A stretch of 64,000 bases of DNA from Bradyrhizobium diazoefficiens (GCF_016612535.1 NZ_JAENXS010000002.1:806001-870000); one strand, 5' to 3'. Counted from the first letter of the stretch, positions 45,472 to 54,165 are shown. A program made the numbers and translations. The notes: generated by a model from the sequence alone, not told the origin.

Positions 45472-46170
45472 TCAGTTCAGCGCGGTAATTCGCATGGTGT
45501 TGCCCTGCAGCCAGGCTTGAGCCGGCTTGCCGCGCAGGGCCTCGTCGATATCCTCGGCGGTCTGATAAAACCCATCGATCGCAAGCAGTTCGGCCTCAAT
45601 CTTCTGGCAATAGATGCGCGCGCTCGTGTGACCGTTCACGCCCGCCATGGCACGGCCGCGCAACGCGCCGTAGATGTGGATGGAACCGCCGGCAACGACC
45701 TCGGCGCCGGAGCCGACCGAGCCCAAAATGGTGACATCGCCCTCGGGGAAGATCACGGTCTGACCGGAGCGCACCGGGCTCTCGAGCAGCAGCGAGGTCG
45801 GCTTGGTCTCCGCCTTCGCCTCAGGCTTCTTGGGCGCGCTCGGCTCGATCACGCAGCTGCGCCCGCCCGAGAGCAGCGGCGGCATGGACGGCGTCAGCCG
45901 CGCCTCCTCCACGCCCTCGATGCCGAGCACGCGGATGTTGCGGTCTTGAAGACTGGTCAGCAGATGGCCAATGCCGGACTGGCTGAGATCGACCGATGAC
46001 AGGTCGATCACCACGGGGCGGCCGGCGAAGAAGCCCGGCGAGCGCGCGATGGTGGTGTCGATTTCCTGGAGCCAGTCCTGGATCGGAACCGTCGGGACGA
46101 ACACGAAAGCCACGTAGGAGCGCCCGCGCAGGCGCACCATTTGGCGTTGAATTTTTGCTGCAGCCTCCAT
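45472..46170 (-). CDS. minC: Septum inhibitor MinC
   Basis: 232 residues. N-terminal FtsZ-inhibitory domain (about 1-105: RGRSYVAFVFVPTVPIQDWL, VVIDLSSVDLSQSGIGHLL), a linker, and the C-terminal right-handed beta-helix (about 125-225: VRSGQTVIFPEGDVTILGSV, GSGAEVVAGGSIHIYGALRG, RIYCQKIEAELLAIDGFY). It binds MinD and inhibits FtsZ polymerisation. First gene of minCDE. Confidence 0.95.
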   Translation of the reverse strand: MEAAAKIQRQMVRLRGRSYVAFVFVPTVPIQDWLQEIDTTIARSPGFFAGRPVVIDLSSVDLSQSGIGHLLTSLQDRNIRVLGIEGVEEARLTPSMPPLLSGGRSCVIEPSAPKKPEAKAETKPTSLLLESPVRSGQTVIFPEGDVTILGSVGSGAEVVAGGSIHIYGALRGRAMAGVNGHTSARIYCQKIEAELLAIDGFYQTAEDIDEALRGKPAQAWLQGNTMRITALN

Positions 46171-46285
46171 AGCGGCCGACTCGTTCCCTGTTATTGAATG
46201 GTTAACGATGCCGCGGATATGGTTAATGGCCGGTTAATTTCTCCGTGGGGTTACGTAGGTGAGATGGCTTGGGCTGGCGCTGGTT

Positions 46286-46373
46286 CGTAGCCCGGATGGA
46301 GCGAAGCGCAATCCGGGAGGCACTCGCCGCAGATGCTCCACCCCGGATTTCGCTTCGCTCCATCCAGGCTACG
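46286..46373. repeat. Palindromic repeat, GTAGCCCGGATGGAGCG type
   Basis: Outer arms CGTAGCCCGGATGGAGCGAA and TTCGCTCCATCCAGGCTACG pair almost fully, inner AATCCGGG/CCCCGGATT also pair. It is the familiar type of dispersed palindrome and sits between minC and the substrate-binding protein gene. Confidence 0.75.
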
Positions 46374-46379
46374 GGGGCC

Positions 46380-47384
46380 CTACTTCTTCACCTTGCTCGC
46401 ATCCATCTTGATGCTCGGATCCAGCATCTTGGTCGTGAACGCCGTCGTCACGTCGAACGGCTTTTCCATGCCGAGGTAGGTCTGGACCAGCTCGTAGTCC
46501 TTCTTCATCCGCTCGCCGTCGATCCAGCCGAGACCCTTGGTCGTCGTGAACTCGTCGGTCATCAGGAACTTGATGCGCTCCCACTGGCGCTCCTGGTTCT
46601 GCTTGTCGAGACCGGAGACCTGGTCGAGCAGCGCTTTCAGGCACGGCGTGACGTCGGCGACGCAGGCGGCAAAGGCCTTCTGCGTGACGCGGACGAAGTC
46701 TTCGACCAGCTTCGGATTCTTCTGGAGATAGGCGCCGTTGACGATCAGCGAATTGCCGTAGGGGTTGAGGCCGATGTCCTTCCAGTTGATGTAGCCGAGG
46801 TCCTGTCCGAACTCGATCACCTTCAAATCATGCTCGTTGTAGAAGTCGCTGATGATGTCGACGGTGTGGCTCTTGAGCGCGGCGATCTTCGCGGTCGGCC
46901 CGATATTGACGAAGCTGACGGAGTCGGGCGCGAGACCGGCGGCCTTCGCAAACGCCGGCCACATCACGCGCGACGCATCACCCGGCGGATTGCCGATCTT
47001 GTGGCCGGCAAAATCCTTCACGCCGTTCACGCCATAGCTCTTCAGCCAGTAGAACGTCTGCCCGGTGTTGGCGTAGATGCTCATCAGCGCGACATCGTCG
47101 GCGCCCTTGCTCTTGGCCACCAGCATGGTGGCGAGATCGGCGATGCCGAAGGGCGAGCCGCCTGAGCCGACCTTGGCGGCGGAGACGCCGGAGCCCTTGC
47201 CCACCTCGATCGTCAGGTCGATGCCTGCTTTCTCGTACCAGCCTTGCGCCTTGGCATAATAGAACGGCGAATGGTCGGCCGTCGGCGTCCAGTTCAGGAT
47301 CAGGTTGACCGCCTCGCCCGCGCTCGCCGGCATTGCCGGCAAACCCAGGGCCAGAGCCACAATCGCCGCCTGCAAACGTTTCAT
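46380..47384 (-). CDS. NMT1/THI5-like ABC substrate-binding protein
   Basis: 334 residues from the ATG at 47384 (AGGAGAGA upstream). Signal peptide about 1-22 (ending ASAG). NMT1/THI5 fold: VNLILNWTPTADHSPFYYAK, GWYEKAGIDLTIEVGKGSGV, GIADLATMLVAKSKGADDVA and VNIGPTAKIAALKSHTVDII. Relatives bind pyrimidines, riboflavin, taurine-like or aromatic compounds, so the ligand is open. Its permease and ATPase are encoded 0.8 and 4.5 kb away on the other strand, beyond a TetR gene; shared operators link them. Confidence 0.9.
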   Translation of the reverse strand: MKRLQAAIVALALGLPAMPASAGEAVNLILNWTPTADHSPFYYAKAQGWYEKAGIDLTIEVGKGSGVSAAKVGSGGSPFGIADLATMLVAKSKGADDVALMSIYANTGQTFYWLKSYGVNGVKDFAGHKIGNPPGDASRVMWPAFAKAAGLAPDSVSFVNIGPTAKIAALKSHTVDIISDFYNEHDLKVIEFGQDLGYINWKDIGLNPYGNSLIVNGAYLQKNPKLVEDFVRVTQKAFAACVADVTPCLKALLDQVSGLDKQNQERQWERIKFLMTDEFTTTKGLGWIDGERMKKDYELVQTYLGMEKPFDVTTAFTTKMLDPSIKMDASKVKK

Positions 47385-47466
47385 CGCATCTCTCCTCGTT
47401 GCCGCGACCCGGCTTGTCGCTCTCCCCATGTGAGGCTACCAATGCAACAAGCCCACCCTCAACTTG

Positions 47467-47482
47467 TCAACTGTTTGGTTGG
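47467..47482. promoter_or_regulatory. TetR operator 1, CAAC-N6-GTTG
   Basis: TCAACTGTTTGGTTGG contains CAAC and GTTG six bases apart, located between the divergent substrate-binding gene and tetR, two bases before the tetR ATG. The same CAAC-N6-GTTG spacing recurs in the stronger palindrome at 48133-48148. Confidence 0.55.
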
Positions 47483-47484
47483 AA

Positions 47485-48132
47485 ATGCCGGCAAAACGAT
47501 CAGGCGACACCGTGCCGCAGCGGCGCGACCCCGTTGCCACCCGCAAGAAGCTGCTCACCGCGGCGCGCCTGGAATTCGCCCGGCACGGTTTTGCGGGCGC
47601 CCGCGTCGACGAGATCGCGGAGCGCGCGGGCGTCAACAAGCAGCTGGTCTATCACTATTTTGGCGACAAGGACGCGCTCTACCTCGCCGTGCTCGAATGG
47701 GTCTATGAGGACATCCGCGAGCAGGAGCGCAAGCTCAATCTCGAGGGCCTGCCGCCAGACAAGGCGATCCGCAGGCTGATCGAGGCCTCGTTCGATCATC
47801 TGGCGGAAAACCCCGATTTCATCGTGCTTTTGAACGACGAGAACCGCGGCGGTGCCCGCCACGTCCGCGGCTCGACCCGGCTGGAGGCGATGCATTCGCC
47901 GCTGGTCAAGAGCGTCTCCCACATCCTGCACGAGGGCGTGCGCGCCGGGATCTTCCGCAAGGGGATCGATCCCGTCCAGCTCTACATCTCCATCGCGGGA
48001 TTGAGCTATTTCTTCTTCTCCAACACCCCGACGTTGTCGGCGATTTTCGGCAAGGACCTGTCGAACCGGGCCCAACGCCGCGCCCGCCGCCGGCACGTCG
48101 TCGATCTCGTGCTGCAGTCGCTCCGGCCATAA
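47485..48132 (+). CDS. TetR family regulator of ABC/enzyme cluster
   Basis: 215 residues from the ATG at 47485; a TTG at 47464 would put the operator inside the gene. Helix-turn-helix about 20-65 (FARHGFAGARVDEIAERAGV then NKQLVYHYFGDKDALYLAVL). The C-terminal domain resembles TetR proteins of the RutR/TetR_C_15 type (FLVLLNDENRGGARH-like block FIVLLNDENRGGARHVRG). It sits between the substrate-binding gene and the permease operon, with a matching operator on each side. Confidence 0.9.
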   Translation: MPAKRSGDTVPQRRDPVATRKKLLTAARLEFARHGFAGARVDEIAERAGVNKQLVYHYFGDKDALYLAVLEWVYEDIREQERKLNLEGLPPDKAIRRLIEASFDHLAENPDFIVLLNDENRGGARHVRGSTRLEAMHSPLVKSVSHILHEGVRAGIFRKGIDPVQLYISIAGLSYFFFSNTPTLSAIFGKDLSNRAQRRARRRHVVDLVLQSLRP

Positions 48133-48148
48133 TCAACCAACTGGTTGA
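48133..48148. promoter_or_regulatory. TetR operator 2, near-perfect palindrome
   Basis: TCAACCA-AC-TGGTTGA has perfect 7-bp arms. It starts one base after the tetR stop and 67 bases before the permease start codon, well placed to overlap the operon promoter. Confidence 0.65.
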
Positions 48149-48214
48149 AACTTGCAGCGGGGACGGCTAGGCTCAGCGTTGCGGCAGTGAGGCCGCGGCA
48201 ATTGGGAGCAGACG

Positions 48215-48985
48215 GTGGCGGGTGACGGAGCAAGGCCAGCGCGCAACTTTGCGATCGTCCTGATCGTGCACCTTGCCGTGCTCGTGCTCTGGCAGGTCCT
48301 GGTCGATGCCTTCCACGTGCCCAAATTCATCCTGCCCTCACCGCTCGCGACGGTGCAGACGCTGGGGACGGCGAGCTACGCCTGGGCGTCCAATACGCTG
48401 GTGACGGCCGTCGAGATCCTCGGCGGCTTCGCGCTCGGCGCCCTCGTCGGCGTGACGCTGGCCGTGATCTTCAGCTGGGCACCGCTGGTGAGCGTCGTAC
48501 TGTTGCCGCTGTTCGTGACGCTGAACATGATCCCGAAGGTCGCGCTCGGCCCGCTCCTCATCGTCTGGTTTTCTTACGGCATCGTGCCGAATATCCTGAT
48601 CGCCTTCAGCATCTGCTTCTTTCCGATCCTGCTGACCACCGCACGCGGCCTGCGCGAGGTCGAGCCGGACCTGCTCGATCTCGTCAAATCGCTGCGCGGC
48701 TCGCGCTGGACGCTGTTCCGCAAGATCCAGCTGCCGGGCTCGCTGCCTTACGTGTTCTCCGGCATGAAGGTCGGCGCCATCCTGGCGGTCGCCGGCGCCA
48801 TCGTCGGCGAGTTCATCGCCTCCGAGCGCGGGCTCGGCTACCTCATGATCCAGGTGCAGTCGTCGCTCGACACGCCCGCGATGGTGATGGCCGTCGTGCT
48901 GCTCACGCTGCTCGGCGTCGCTCTCTATGGCCTGGTGCTCGCCCTCGAACGCATGTTCGTGGTCGGCGACGCCAGGCAGAACTAA
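48215..48985 (+). CDS. ABC transporter permease (SsuC/TauC type)
   Basis: 256 residues from a GTG at 48215 (GGGAG upstream). Six hydrophobic helices and the cytoplasmic EAA loop (about 155-180: LLDLVKSLRGSRWTLFRKIQ then LPGSLPYVFSG). N-terminal PKFILPSPLATVQTL is typical of BPD_transp_1 permeases that pair with NMT1-like binding proteins. First gene of a five-gene operon. Confidence 0.92.
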   Translation: MAGDGARPARNFAIVLIVHLAVLVLWQVLVDAFHVPKFILPSPLATVQTLGTASYAWASNTLVTAVEILGGFALGALVGVTLAVIFSWAPLVSVVLLPLFVTLNMIPKVALGPLLIVWFSYGIVPNILIAFSICFFPILLTTARGLREVEPDLLDLVKSLRGSRWTLFRKIQLPGSLPYVFSGMKVGAILAVAGAIVGEFIASERGLGYLMIQVQSSLDTPAMVMAVVLLTLLGVALYGLVLALERMFVVGDARQN

Positions 48986-49003
48986 CTGACGAAGGACCGA
49001 TCC

Positions 49004-50041
49004 ATGCTGCTCACCCGCGAGACGCTGCCGAAGACCATCCCTGATATCGCAGCCCTCGACGATCTCCTGTGCCGCCCGAGCCAGGCGCTGATCGACGACC
49101 TCGCCAAGGTCGAGGGCGACATCATGATCCTCGGCGTCGCCGGCAAGATGGGACCGACGCTGGCGGGGCTGGCGAAAGCTGCCGTGCCCGATCGTCGCGT
49201 CATTGGCGTGGCGCGCTTCAGTGACGCCGGCGTCAAGGACTGGCTGCACGCGCGCGGCGTCGAGACCATCAATTGCGATCTGCTGGACGAGGCCGCGATC
49301 AGCGCACTGCCGAAGGCGCCGAACATTGTCTTCATGGCCGGCCGCAAATTCGGCGCCGAGGGCGATCTGTCGCTGACCTGGGCGATGAACGCGCACGTGC
49401 CGTCACTGGTGGCGCAGGCCTTCCCGTCGTCGCGGATCGTGGCGTTCTCCACCGGCTGCGTCTATCCGTTCGTGCCGGTCGACGGCAAAGGCGCGACCGA
49501 GGACATGGCGCCGAACCCGCCCGGCGAATACGCCCAGTCCTGCGTCGGCCGCGAGCGCATGTTCGAGTATTTTTCGCGCAAGTTCGAAACACCGGGACGC
49601 CTGTTCCGGCTCAATTACGCGATCGACATGCGTTACGGCGTGCTGCACGACATCGCGACGAAGGTGCTGACTGGCGCCCCGATCGACGTCAGCCTTGGTC
49701 ATGTCAATTTCATCTGGCAGGGCGATGCCTCCGCGCAGGCGCTGCGGTGCCTGGCCCATTGCACCGCACCGGCCTCGCCGATCAATGTCAGCGGCCACGA
49801 GATTTTGGCGGTGCGCGACCTCGCCGCGAAGTTCGGCGCAAGGTTCGGCCGCGCACCCGTGCTGGTTGGCGAGGAAGAGCCGACTGCATGGTTGACCGAT
49901 ACATCGCAAGCCGTGGATCTGTTCGGCCTGCCGGTGGTGGACACCGAGCAGCTGATCGCCTGGACCGCCGACTGGGTGTCACGCGCCATGCCGAGCCTCG
50001 GCAAGCCGACCAAATACGAGGTGCGCGATGGCCGCTACTGA
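49004..50041 (+). CDS. NAD-dependent epimerase/dehydratase family protein
   Basis: 345 residues; GAAGGA precedes the ATG. Extended SDR: cofactor loop GDIMILGVAGKMGPTLAGLA (a glycine motif variant), FMAGRKFGAEGDLSLTW, serine/catalytic region VAFSTGCVYPFVPVDG and GEYAQSCVGRERMFEYF, where the usual YxxxK reads YAQSCVGRE, so the catalytic pair is altered. This suggests a divergent subfamily or a different reaction. Second gene of the operon; substrate is probably the imported compound or a product of it. Confidence 0.82.
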   Translation: MLLTRETLPKTIPDIAALDDLLCRPSQALIDDLAKVEGDIMILGVAGKMGPTLAGLAKAAVPDRRVIGVARFSDAGVKDWLHARGVETINCDLLDEAAISALPKAPNIVFMAGRKFGAEGDLSLTWAMNAHVPSLVAQAFPSSRIVAFSTGCVYPFVPVDGKGATEDMAPNPPGEYAQSCVGRERMFEYFSRKFETPGRLFRLNYAIDMRYGVLHDIATKVLTGAPIDVSLGHVNFIWQGDASAQALRCLAHCTAPASPINVSGHEILAVRDLAAKFGARFGRAPVLVGEEEPTAWLTDTSQAVDLFGLPVVDTEQLIAWTADWVSRAMPSLGKPTKYEVRDGRY

Positions 50042-50846
50042 CGAGCTGCCCATCATCAAGCTCGGCCCGGAGGATGCAATGGCCGGGCTCGTGCTCTCGA
50101 CGGAAGCGCGCTGGAACCAGACCGAAGAGGATTGGCGCGTCTTCCTGCGCGAGGGCGTCGTCTTTGGCATCCGCACCGGCATATTGTTGGTCGCAACCGC
50201 CGCGCTGCTGCCCTACTCCGGCAACAACGCCTGGATCAGCATGGTGCTGGTGACGGCCGGCCACCGCCGGCGCGGCCTGGCGACGCGCCTCGTCGATGCG
50301 TGCCTAGAAACCGCGCGCAAGAACGGCCTGACCAGCTGGCTCGACGCGACGCCGGACGGAGTCGCCGTCTACGGGCCGCTCGGGTTCACGCCGACGCTGC
50401 AATTGCGGCGGTTGAAGCTGGCAAAATCAACGCAAGCCGCGCCGGCGCCGCCGGCCGCGACGCTCGACGCGCTTCGCGCACGCGATTGCCGCGCCACCGG
50501 CTTCGACCGGACGGCTCTCCTGACCGCCTTTGCGCAACGCTCCGGATCGCGCATCGTCGCAACGCGCGGATCCATTGGCTTGATTCGCGACGGCAGGACC
50601 GCGCGCCATATCGGTCCGCTGTTCGCCGACAATGCCGCCGAAGCGCTGGGCCTGGTTCAGGCGATCGCGCGATCCGAGACCGGACCGTTGCTGATCGATG
50701 CGCTCGCCCCGCAGGCCGCGTTCCTGGACGGAATGACAGCATCGGGCTGGATCATCGAGCGGCCGTTCCAGCGCATGCGGTTCGGCCCCGCCACGACTCA
50801 GGCTGAGGAATTGCCATTCGCCGTCGCCGGCCCTGAATTCGGATAG
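50028..50846 (+). CDS. GNAT family N-acetyltransferase
   Basis: 272 residues, start overlapping the previous gene by 14 bases. GNAT core about 15-130: acetyl-CoA binding motif VTAGHRRRGLATRLVDACLE (R/Q-x-x-G-x-G/A) and GLTSWLDATPDGVAVYGPLG. The second half (about 140-272) carries a degenerate GNAT-like segment seen in two-domain acetyltransferases (GPLFADNAAEALGLVQAI). It may acetylate the imported substrate or an intermediate. Confidence 0.87.
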   Translation: MAATDELPIIKLGPEDAMAGLVLSTEARWNQTEEDWRVFLREGVVFGIRTGILLVATAALLPYSGNNAWISMVLVTAGHRRRGLATRLVDACLETARKNGLTSWLDATPDGVAVYGPLGFTPTLQLRRLKLAKSTQAAPAPPAATLDALRARDCRATGFDRTALLTAFAQRSGSRIVATRGSIGLIRDGRTARHIGPLFADNAAEALGLVQAIARSETGPLLIDALAPQAAFLDGMTASGWIIERPFQRMRFGPATTQAEELPFAVAGPEFG

Positions 50847-50852
50847 GACATC

Positions 50853-51908
50853 ATGCACCACAGCCAGATCGACAGCGACATCCGCAAGCTGATTGCCGAG
50901 GGCACCGTGCTGCCGGCGCACCCACTTGCGCTCACCGCCGAGCGCCAGCTCGACAAGACACATCAGCGCGCGCTGACGCGCTATTATATCGACGCCGGCT
51001 CCGGCGGCCTTGCTGTCGGCGTCCACACCACGCAATTCGCGATCCGCGATGTCGGCCTCTATCGTCCCGTGCTGGAGCTTGCGGCCGAGACCGCGGCGAA
51101 TTGGACCAAGCGGCCGCTGGCGATGGTCGCAGGGCTTGCCGGTCCCACCCAACAGGCCACAGCTGAAGCCCGCACTGCGCGCGACATCGGCTATCACGCC
51201 GGTCTGCTCAGCCTCGCTGCGATGAAGAGCGCCTCGGACGACGAGATCATTACACATTGCACGGCGGTCGCCGCCGAGATCCCGCTGGTCGGGTTCTACC
51301 TTCAGCCGGCGGTGGGCGGCGTCGTGCTGTCGAGCCGGTTCTGGCAGCGCTTTGCCTCGATCGACAACGTCATCGCGATCAAGATCGCGCCGTTCAACCG
51401 CTACCGGACGCTGGATGTGCTGCGCGGCGTCGTAGCCGCGGGCGCGCTCGACCGCGTCGCGCTCTACACCGGCAATGACGATCACATCCTGCTCGATCTG
51501 ATGCTGCCGTTCGACTTGCGCGACAAGGGCGTCACCACGCGGACCTATTTCAAAGGCGGCCTGCTCGGCCACTGGTCGGTGTGGACGGCAAGCGCCATCA
51601 AGCAGTTCGAGCGCTGCAAGGCGGCGCGGCACAAGGACAACGTTCCGGCCGACCTGCTCGCGCTCGATGCCCGCGTCACCGACTGCAACAGCGCCTTCTT
51701 CGACGTTGCCAACAATTTTCACGGCTGCATCGCCGGCTGCCACGAGGTGCTGCGGCGCCAGGGCCTGATGCAGGGCCTGTGGTGCCTCGATCCGAATGAG
51801 GGCCTGAGCCCCGGCCAGAAGGACGAGATCGATCGCGTCACGCGCGAGCATGCCGACCTCAGCGACGATGCCTTCGTCGCCGCCAATTTGGATAAATGGC
51901 TGGCATGA
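50853..51908 (+). CDS. Dihydrodipicolinate synthase family aldolase
   Basis: 351 residues. DapA/NanA-like TIM barrel: VLPAHPLALTAERQLDKTHQ, YIDAGSGGLAVGVHTTQFAI and the Schiff-base Lys in NVIAIKIAPFNRYRTLDVL. The usual GTTGE loop reads GVHTTQF, a divergent active site. It likely cleaves or condenses a pyruvate-linked or dicarboxylic intermediate; real substrate unknown. It follows the GNAT gene by six bases and overlaps the ATPase gene. Confidence 0.85.
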   Translation: MHHSQIDSDIRKLIAEGTVLPAHPLALTAERQLDKTHQRALTRYYIDAGSGGLAVGVHTTQFAIRDVGLYRPVLELAAETAANWTKRPLAMVAGLAGPTQQATAEARTARDIGYHAGLLSLAAMKSASDDEIITHCTAVAAEIPLVGFYLQPAVGGVVLSSRFWQRFASIDNVIAIKIAPFNRYRTLDVLRGVVAAGALDRVALYTGNDDHILLDLMLPFDLRDKGVTTRTYFKGGLLGHWSVWTASAIKQFERCKAARHKDNVPADLLALDARVTDCNSAFFDVANNFHGCIAGCHEVLRRQGLMQGLWCLDPNEGLSPGQKDEIDRVTREHADLSDDAFVAANLDKWLA

Positions 51909-52678
51909 GCCCAACACCCTTCATCAGCCTGCAAGGCGTCCGGAAGGTCTATCGCAGCGGCGGCGCGGAATTTCTCGCGGTGTCCGATGTCACCATGGAC
52001 GTGCAGGCAGGTGAGCTCGTCTCGCTGGTCGGCCCCTCCGGCTGCGGCAAGACCACGGTGATGAAGATCTTGGCTGGCCTGCACGGCACCGACGGCGGCA
52101 CGGTGACGATCGGTAACGCCAACAGCCCGTTCGATCCGACCCGCGACATCGGCATGGTGTTCCAGCAGGCGCTGCTCTTGAAGTGGCGCACCATCCTGGA
52201 CAACGTGCTGCTGCCGGCTGAGATCGTCGGCCTGCCGATGAAGGCGGCGCGCGAGCGGGCGCGCGATCTGCTCAATCTCGTCGGGCTCGCCGGCTACGAG
52301 CAGAAATATCCGCGAGAGCTGTCCGGCGGCATGCAGCAGCGCACCGCGATCGCGCGCGCCTTCATCCACGATCCAAAACTGATCCTGATGGACGAGCCGT
52401 TCGGCGCGCTGGATGCGCTGACGCGCGAGCAGATGAATCTGGAGATGCTGCGGATCTGGCGCGAAAGCGGCAAGACCATCGTCTTCATCACGCACTCGAT
52501 CCAGGAGGCCGTGTTCCTGTCCTCGCACTGCGCGGTATTGACGGCGGGCCCTGCGAAGATGGCCGATTACTTCCCGATCGACCTGCCCTTCCCGCGCGAC
52601 CTTCCGCTCAAGACCACGGATGCATTCGGCGCCTATGCAAGGCGGATTTATTCGAGGCTGGGATTGGGTGCTGCATAG
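51905..52678 (+). CDS. ABC transporter ATP-binding protein
   Basis: 257 residues from the ATG at 51905 (ATGA overlap with the previous stop); an in-frame ATG at 51896 would add three residues. Walker [11 protein letters not shown]-loop [11 protein letters not shown], signature [14 protein letters not shown], Walker [13 protein letters not shown] and H-loop ITHS are complete. SsuB/TauB-like, energises the permease encoded at the head of this operon. Last gene; an IS110 element follows. Confidence 0.95.
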   Translation: MSPTPFISLQGVRKVYRSGGAEFLAVSDVTMDVQAGELVSLVGPSGCGKTTVMKILAGLHGTDGGTVTIGNANSPFDPTRDIGMVFQQALLLKWRTILDNVLLPAEIVGLPMKAARERARDLLNLVGLAGYEQKYPRELSGGMQQRTAIARAFIHDPKLILMDEPFGALDALTREQMNLEMLRIWRESGKTIVFITHSIQEAVFLSSHCAVLTAGPAKMADYFPIDLPFPRDLPLKTTDAFGAYARRIYSRLGLGAA

Positions 52679-52739
52679 GCTGCCACACGATGGACCCCGT
52701 AGCAACCATTAAGTATGGCGTCCCGATAGCCTTGAGGCT

Positions 52740-52839
52740 GACGCCGCGCGCCGCGGCCGTCAAGGCGTGGCCTGGCGGCAGTTGATGTGAGGTGAGACGC
52801 GCGCGACGGCCATCCTTGACGGCCGCGGTGCGCGGCGTC
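52740..52839. repeat. 26-bp inverted repeat beside transposase
   Basis: GACGCCGCGC-x-CCGCGGCCGTCAAGG at 52740-52765 and its reverse complement at 52814-52839 differ at one base; the spacer is 48 bases. The resulting long stem lies 57 bases past the transposase stop. It may be part of the element's non-coding RNA or its end. Confidence 0.65.
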
Positions 52840-52896
52840 GTCTTGACGGCAGGTCGGGACGAAGAAACGGTCGCCTGGTCGAACCAAGAAACGCGA

Positions 52897-53868
52897 TCAG
52901 GTGACGGACACACTCACGGTTTTGGGCGGTTCAGCGACCCACGGTGTTCCGCGGGCGACGACGGCGTTGATGATGACGATCAGCTTTCTGGCACAGGCGA
53001 CGAGCGCGCGCTTGTGGCCCTTGCCGGCGGCGATCAGCCGGCTGTACAGGGCCATGAGCTGCGGGTTCCAGCGGAAGGAGGCCGGAAGAGCTGCGGTGTA
53101 GAGTGCCTGACGCAAGCGCTGGCGTCCGCCGTCAATTCGACGGGCGCCGATATGCTTGCCGCTGTCGTCATCGTAAGGCGCAAGTCCGGTGAGGGCTGCG
53201 GCTTGCTCGCGGGTGATCCGACCGATCTCGGGCATCCTGATCAAGATGGCAACCGCGGTCGGCAAGCCGCTGCCGCCAACGCTGTAGATCAGATCGAGAC
53301 GTGCGGCGAGATCGCGATGCTTGCGGATCGCTGCCACCAAGGCCTTGAACTCGGCTCGTCTGTGCTTGGCCAACAGAGCAATCTGCTCCTTCCAGAACTT
53401 CTGGATACGCTCGTCACGGCAGCTCTCCAGCCGATTTTTGAGCTTTGCGATGTCCTCCTTGATCTGGTCGATCATCGTCAGATGCACGGCAAAGGGCTGC
53501 AGCCGGGGGTCTGGAGCGGGATGGATGTTCTTGACCGCGGCGGTGCAGGCCGCAATCAACGCAGCATCGATCTTGTCGTTCTTGGCCCGTTGCAAATGGA
53601 ACGTGGCATAGGCACGGACCTGGATCGGCTGAAATACGATGACGACAAACCGCTTGCGTCGCAGTTCGGCAACCGCCGCCTGCTCATAACCACCGCTCGC
53701 CTCGATCCCAACCCTCTTGACCTTGTGGCGCTTCAGCCACTCCACCAACTCCTGGTGACCTTCCGCCGTGTTCTTGACCTGCAGCTCCTCCGAACTGCCA
53801 TCGAGCGCCACGTCGAGCTTGTCTTTGCTAGTATCGATTCCGGCACAGATCGTGTTACGTTTGGCCAT
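52897..53868 (-). CDS. IS110-family transposase (DEDD)
   Basis: 323 residues from the ATG at 53868 (GAGGAAG upstream). N-terminal RuvC-like DEDD domain: Asp in CAGIDTSKDKLDVAL, Glu in RVGIEASGGYEQAA, Asp pair in AKNDKIDAALIA. C-terminal Tnp domain with catalytic Ser region GGSGLPTAVAIL and AALTGLAPYDDDSGKHIGA, RRIDGGRQRLRQALYTAAL. Intact. Members are now known to be guided by a bridge RNA encoded in the element's non-coding end. Confidence 0.95.
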   Translation of the reverse strand: MAKRNTICAGIDTSKDKLDVALDGSSEELQVKNTAEGHQELVEWLKRHKVKRVGIEASGGYEQAAVAELRRKRFVVIVFQPIQVRAYATFHLQRAKNDKIDAALIAACTAAVKNIHPAPDPRLQPFAVHLTMIDQIKEDIAKLKNRLESCRDERIQKFWKEQIALLAKHRRAEFKALVAAIRKHRDLAARLDLIYSVGGSGLPTAVAILIRMPEIGRITREQAAALTGLAPYDDDSGKHIGARRIDGGRQRLRQALYTAALPASFRWNPQLMALYSRLIAAGKGHKRALVACARKLIVIINAVVARGTPWVAEPPKTVSVSVT

Positions 53869-54002
53869 CTTCCTCGACCCTCCCTTGTGATGCGAACCTG
53901 AAGTTCGTTCAACCATGCGGGTCCCGATGAAGTGCCGACCGCGATCTTGCTACGAAACGCAGCTCTCAGGGGCTTCGGTGGGCATCGATCCGATCGATCG
54001 GC

Positions 54003-54034
54003 GGCCCAGCCCGGGTGGCCACCCGGGCTGGGCC
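54003..54034. repeat. 32-bp perfect palindrome
   Basis: The 32 bases beginning GGCCCAGCCCGGGTGG are their own reverse complement. It lies 135 bases upstream of the transposase ATG, between the IS110 gene and a dispersed repeat. It could be a stem of a non-coding RNA, an element end or a terminator without T-run. Confidence 0.7.
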
Positions 54035-54077
54035 ATTCCTCACGGAACCAGCCCATCATAGCCCGGCCCGCCAATAC

Positions 54078-54165
54078 AAGGGTGGGCAAAGCGAAAGCGT
54101 GCCCACCACGGCAAGTGAAGCAAGGAGTGGTGGGCACGGCGCAAGTGCGCCTTGCCCACCCTACG
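54078..54165. repeat. Palindromic repeat, AGGGTGGGCAAAGCG type
   Basis: Outer arms AGGGTGGGCAAAGCG and CGCCTTGCCCACCCT, inner GTGCCCACCAC/GTGGTGGGCAC pair exactly. Related in design to the other dispersed palindromes of this window. Confidence 0.72.

Larger units (their letters stand above)
52690..54034 (-). mobile_element. IS110-family insertion sequence (approximate ends)
   Basis: A full IS110-type transposase gene with non-coding flanks: about 200 bases downstream (to near 52690) and about 165 bases upstream (to near 54034). Ends could not be fixed; this family lacks terminal inverted repeats and target duplications in most members. The flanks contain a 26-bp inverted repeat (52740-52839) and a 32-bp palindrome (54003-54034). 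It sits just past the ABC operon and before a repeat. Confidence 0.6.

Noticed and set aside
50427..51917. 496-codon antisense frame over the GNAT and aldolase genes
   Set aside because: Overlaps two well-supported genes on the other strand and has shadow-like composition.
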